This document shows positions 61,093 to 64,000 of a stretch of 64,000 nucleotides of DNA, in pieces. Within the stretch, counting starts at the first letter, position 1. Every line of letters starts with the position of its first letter. Both the position numbers and the translations under genes were made by a program. The notes beneath the pieces were generated by a model. It had not been told where the DNA came from. It was given only the letters and a program-made list of their open reading frames with translations, and did not search any database. Source of the stretch: Piromyces finnis (Eukaryota; Neocallimastigomycota; Neocallimastigomycetes; Neocallimastigales; Neocallimastigaceae); contig MCFH01000025.1 in assembly GCA_002104945.1 (NCBI GenBank), positions 496,001-560,000 of the forward strand, read 5' to 3'.

Positions 61093-61095
61093 AAG
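57061..61095 (-). pseudogene. LINE polyprotein, copy 2: endonuclease/reverse transcriptase open but lacking its start
   Basis: One frame is open from 61095 to the TAA at 57508-57510, about 1195 codons, then continues open after the stop to TGA at 57061. It lacks the N-terminal region and ATG of copy 1. Endonuclease (QET, GDFN, SDHKP) and RT (YDSVP, GVRQGCPLSP, FADDIVI) residues are intact, and the two TGA stops private to copy 1 are sense codons here (Trp in NEWALYNEME and Gly in WVAGVHKAV). The Cys-rich end CPNYCPCCKSGI precedes the shared TAA. The first in-frame Met lies well inside the endonuclease domain, so a functional product is doubtful. Confidence 0.85.
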
Positions 61096-61243
61096 TCATT
61101 AGAAAAATCTTCCATAGGAATAATTTTACCATTAATAAGAAGTGGCTTATTGTCTGATACAGGATAAAAATTTTTCATAAATGATCCTGGGTGAATAAGA
61201 TCTTTCATCTTCGAATTGACAAGAGTATGGTCAATGTCGAAAG
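61093..61243 (-). mobile_element. Third LINE fragment (endonuclease region) joined to copy 2
   Basis: These 151 bp match copy 1 positions about 54594-54744 in the same orientation with about seven or more mismatches by eye, which is more than copies 1 and 2 differ here. It covers the end of the endonuclease domain (SDHKPLL becomes SDNKPLL). It abuts copy 2's truncated 5' end with no spacer, so it is either an older copy that served as the junction or a template-switch product. Confidence 0.8.
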
Positions 61244-61730
61244 TTCACTATTGCTAGTATTACTAATATTATTACTATTTATCACACAACAATAAACTCT
61301 TAAAATTTCTAATAAATTTTAGTATCCATTTTAAAACGAAAGTGTAATAATTTGCAATGTAAAAATCTTTTATATCCAAAAAACACATTTTAATTATTAT
61401 TACACTTTTAATAATTAATATTTTTAATATTATTTTATTTATATTTGTTTATTTTTACTTATTTTTTTTTATAAAAAAAAATAATTTATACAATTATTTA
61501 TTTAATTGTTTATTAAAGTTTATAATTTATATATTTTTATTATTTATTTTTATTGTAATAACATAAACATTTTAGTATCATTTATTACTATAATGCTTTG
61601 TTCTATAAAAAATCTATAATTATTATATTTTTATTTTCAATACTTTATAATAATGAGCAATATGATTAAATAAAATATGATTAATTATAAATTTCTTTTT
61701 TTATTATTTTCAATTAACATATTAGCTCAT
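61244..61730. other. AT-rich intergenic region
   Basis: Between the LINE fragment and the GH1 stop codon. No feature was seen. It should contain the GH1 3' UTR and polyadenylation site near its high end. Confidence 0.6.
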
Positions 61731-63728
61731 TTAAGCTTGTTCAACGTTTTCAAGGTACCATTGACCAAGGAATTCAAGAGACTTCTTTGGAATACGAGTA
61801 CGTTCATCATCATTGTAGAAGTCAATGTAGGTCATACCGAAACGAGTTTCATAACCGTTTTCCCATTCAAAGTTATCAACTAAAGACCAGGCCATGTAAC
61901 CACGGACATCAACACCATCTTCGGCATAGGCAAGACGAAGGTTTTCAAGGTATTGAGCGTACCAGTCAATACGGTATTCATCGTTAATAATGGATCCTTC
62001 AATATTGCTTTCATCTTCAATGATGGATTCATCGTAGGTGTCAGCATATTCTGGTTGACCAATGGATTCGAAGTATTCCTTGGTAACTAAATCGTTAGCA
62101 CGGCTAACCTTGTAGTTTGGTTGGGCACAACCGTTTTCGGTAATGATAATACCGTTCTTAATTAAACCCTTGTAACGGTCAGCGAACCAGTTAAGACCAA
62201 CACGGATAGTTGGACCGTACTTGGTGTTCCAGGAAGAACCAGCTTGGGAACCAAGAGTTGGTGGAATGCAGCTCCATCCTTCACCACGACCACGGCAGTT
62301 ATCATCCCACATATCTTGCTTGGAAGTTTCGAAGCTAGCTTCGTCATCAGTTGGTGGTTGGACGTAAGTACCATCTTCGTTCTTAACTTGTTCAGCCCAG
62401 TGAGCAGTGTAGGTGTTCCAACCTAAGAAGTCAGAAGATGATCCCTTTAAGAGCTTCTTTTCTTCTGGAGTGAAGACTGGCATATCCTTACCCATTCTTT
62501 GCTTGACGGAAGCTGGGTAATCACCAACCATTGGTGGGTCAGAGTACCAACCAATACGGAATTCAGCTGCTAAGTTGGCGTACTTCTTGTTGTTTTCTAA
62601 TTCTTCTGGAGTGGTGTTAGCGTCTTGCCATGGGATTTGAGCTTCACCATCAATGGTAATACCAATAAGACCCTTTTGCTTCTTTTGGAACTTCTTACGG
62701 TAGACATTGACAGCCTTGGCGTGAGCAATAAGAATGTTGTGAGAACACCAGACATCTTCTAATCTTTGTGGAGCACGGTTAGCTGGAAGAACTTCAGCTC
62801 CCTTGTAGTATTGAGATGGACCAATTTCGTAGGAACAACCTCCTTCTAAATCAAGTCCAGTAGTGTCGTTTTGGAGCTTACGTGGTGCTTCACCAGTACA
62901 TCTGTATGGAGCCTTACCTGGACCAAGACGGTAACCAGAAACACAGTTAACCCATGGTTCGTTAATGGTGATCCATCCCTTAACACGGTCACCGAAGGTT
63001 TCGAAACAGTATTCGGCATACTTGGCGAAATCATCTTGGGAACGGTAATCTAACCAACCACCGTACTTTTCGTGAAGGGCGTATGGAAGATCCCAGTGGT
63101 AGAGAGTGGCGAGTGGAGTAATTTCGTTTTCAAGAAGAGTATCAATGACCATGTTGTAGTATTGGGTACCCTTTTCGTTAACGTTCCACTTACCATTAAC
63201 CTTCTTGGCTTCACCATCTGGGAAAAGACGAGACCAAGAGATGGAGAAACGGTAGTGGTTGGCCTTCATGATCTTCATCATCTTAACATCTTCATCGAAC
63301 TTGTGGTATGAATCACAAGCAACATTACCGTTGGTGGAATCTGGGTTGGTTCTATCACCAGATTCAACGTTCTTTGGGTAAAGGTGGGTGAAGTGATCCC
63401 AAACGGATTCACCACGACCATCTTCGTTCCAGGCACCTTCAACTTGGTAGGCAGCAGTAGCAGCACCCCACTTGAAGTCAGCTGGAAGCTTCTTCTTTGG
63501 AGTTTCTTCAGCAGATTCAACACTAGAATCTTCAACATCTTCAAGAGAACCGGTAACTTCAACAATTTCTTCGTCAGATGGAACGGCAACATCATCAGCA
63601 CCAGCAACATCTTCAACTTCAGAGTTGAGAGCAACATCATCAGCAGCTGGAGCAGAAGTGTCCTTAACGATACACTTCTTAGCAGCAGTAACAGCTAATA
63701 AAGTAGTGAAAACAGAGAGAGTCTTCAT
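61731..63728 (-). CDS. Secreted GH1 beta-glucosidase
   Basis: Releases glucose from cellobiose and short cello-oligosaccharides outside the cell. A single exon encodes 665 aa. Residues 1-16 are a signal peptide. About 22-78 are an acidic Asp/Glu/Val/Ala-rich region ending in a PKKK motif. The GH1 barrel spans about 82-660: FKWGAATAAYQVEGAW, HYRFSISWSRLFPDG, LYHWDLP, TINEPW with acid/base Glu257, ITENGC with nucleophile Glu531, and WSLVDNFEWENGY for substrate binding. It lacks a dockerin. The family matches the beta-glucosidases described from Piromyces and Orpinomyces. GC content and codon choice (GTC, ACC, AAC, TTC, AAG) are the most biased in the window, consistent with very strong expression; anaerobic fungal GH1s are commonly thought to come from bacteria. 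Confidence 0.96.
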   Translation of the reverse strand: MKTLSVFTTLLAVTAAKKCIVKDTSAPAADDVALNSEVEDVAGADDVAVPSDEEIVEVTGSLEDVEDSSVESAEETPKKKLPADFKWGAATAAYQVEGAWNEDGRGESVWDHFTHLYPKNVESGDRTNPDSTNGNVACDSYHKFDEDVKMMKIMKANHYRFSISWSRLFPDGEAKKVNGKWNVNEKGTQYYNMVIDTLLENEITPLATLYHWDLPYALHEKYGGWLDYRSQDDFAKYAEYCFETFGDRVKGWITINEPWVNCVSGYRLGPGKAPYRCTGEAPRKLQNDTTGLDLEGGCSYEIGPSQYYKGAEVLPANRAPQRLEDVWCSHNILIAHAKAVNVYRKKFQKKQKGLIGITIDGEAQIPWQDANTTPEELENNKKYANLAAEFRIGWYSDPPMVGDYPASVKQRMGKDMPVFTPEEKKLLKGSSSDFLGWNTYTAHWAEQVKNEDGTYVQPPTDDEASFETSKQDMWDDNCRGRGEGWSCIPPTLGSQAGSSWNTKYGPTIRVGLNWFADRYKGLIKNGIIITENGCAQPNYKVSRANDLVTKEYFESIGQPEYADTYDESIIEDESNIEGSIINDEYRIDWYAQYLENLRLAYAEDGVDVRGYMAWSLVDNFEWENGYETRFGMTYIDFYNDDERTRIPKKSLEFLGQWYLENVEQA

Positions 63729-64000
63729 TTTTTTTTTTTTTAAACTTAAATTAATAAATATCTATTCTAAATTCTTTAATACCAAATTTTTTTTTGGTGG
63801 AATTTAAAGAAAAAAAATAAATTTATGGGAATTTTTTTCTTTTATATATGAAATGAATAATTTAAATTTTTAATATATGTTTTATTATTTCATATAATGT
63901 TTTATATTTTCTATGATTGACTCATATATTAATTGGACTATTGACAGGCACCATTTTTAATTTAATATAAAAATGATCTAAATATTTGTGTAACATTATT
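63729..64000. other. Upstream region of the GH1 gene
   Basis: T-rich on the + strand. It contains the TATA box given separately and no other feature to the window end. Confidence 0.6.
63839..63848 (-). promoter_or_regulatory. TATA box of the GH1 beta-glucosidase gene
   Basis: Read on the minus strand, TATATAAAAG lies about 110 bp upstream of the ATG. It matches the TATAAAAG sites before two other secreted genes in the window. Confidence 0.5.

Overview
The window reads as nuclear DNA of an anaerobic gut fungus (Neocallimastigomycota). The evidence is extreme AT richness, long A/T homopolymers and trinucleotide repeats, short GT..AG introns, a GH10 xylanase ending in two fungal dockerins, a secreted GH1 beta-glucosidase, a flagellar radial-spoke gene as expected of a zoospore-forming fungus, and a receptor joining a bacterial-type solute-binding ectodomain to a class C seven-helix domain. 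The species cannot be set from sequence alone.

Layout: 1-54, acidic C-terminal tail of an upstream gene. 602-3715, radial spoke head protein RSP4/6 (+, 9 exons). 4552-7371, an Asn-rich exon and a double GATA-finger protein (+). 7562-10751, MCM-binding protein (-). 11298-12380, prefoldin subunit 4 (-). 12904-14255, PNPOx-like FMN-binding protein (-). 14.3-17.7 kb, AT desert with a poly(A)-ended stub. 17706-18488, secreted Cys-rich protein (+). 19700-21121, GH10 xylanase (-). 21.1-24.9 kb, desert with a large AAT repeat and an LTR-like stretch. 24859-27372, tandem-MATH protein with a Pro/Gln/Tyr-rich tail (+). 28464-28984, frameshifted acetyltransferase (+). 29680-35005, 21-exon SBP/7TM receptor (-). 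37268-38263, secreted transglutaminase-like protein without catalytic residues (+). 40787-42616, secreted Cthe_2159-type carbohydrate-binding protein (+). 44556-46708, VPS9-domain Rab5 exchange factor (-). 46.7-51.4 kb, a gene graveyard with a MITE-like element and ankyrin remnants. About 51.49-61.24 kb, two head-to-tail non-LTR retrotransposons plus a third fragment (-). 61731-63728, GH1 beta-glucosidase (-).

Two gene classes coexist. Cellular genes (RSP4/6, MCMBP, prefoldin, VPS9, receptor, MATH) are broken by many short introns, and some exons are only 9-26 nt. The five secreted genes (Cys-rich, GH10, transglutaminase-like, Cthe_2159, GH1) are single exons, are richer in GC, use more C-ending codons and mostly have clear TATA boxes. 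This fits strong expression, and for several of them acquisition from bacteria. GH10, GH1 and the Cthe_2159 protein together suggest extracellular breakdown or binding of plant cell wall, with the dockerin enzyme built into a fungal cellulosome.

Exon joins were derived by hand from splice signals and reading-frame phase. Those for RSP4/6, prefoldin 4, PNPOx, MATH, VPS9 and the receptor close exactly in frame. One stretch of MCMBP (about 9720-9905) and the 5' end of the GATA gene are unresolved.
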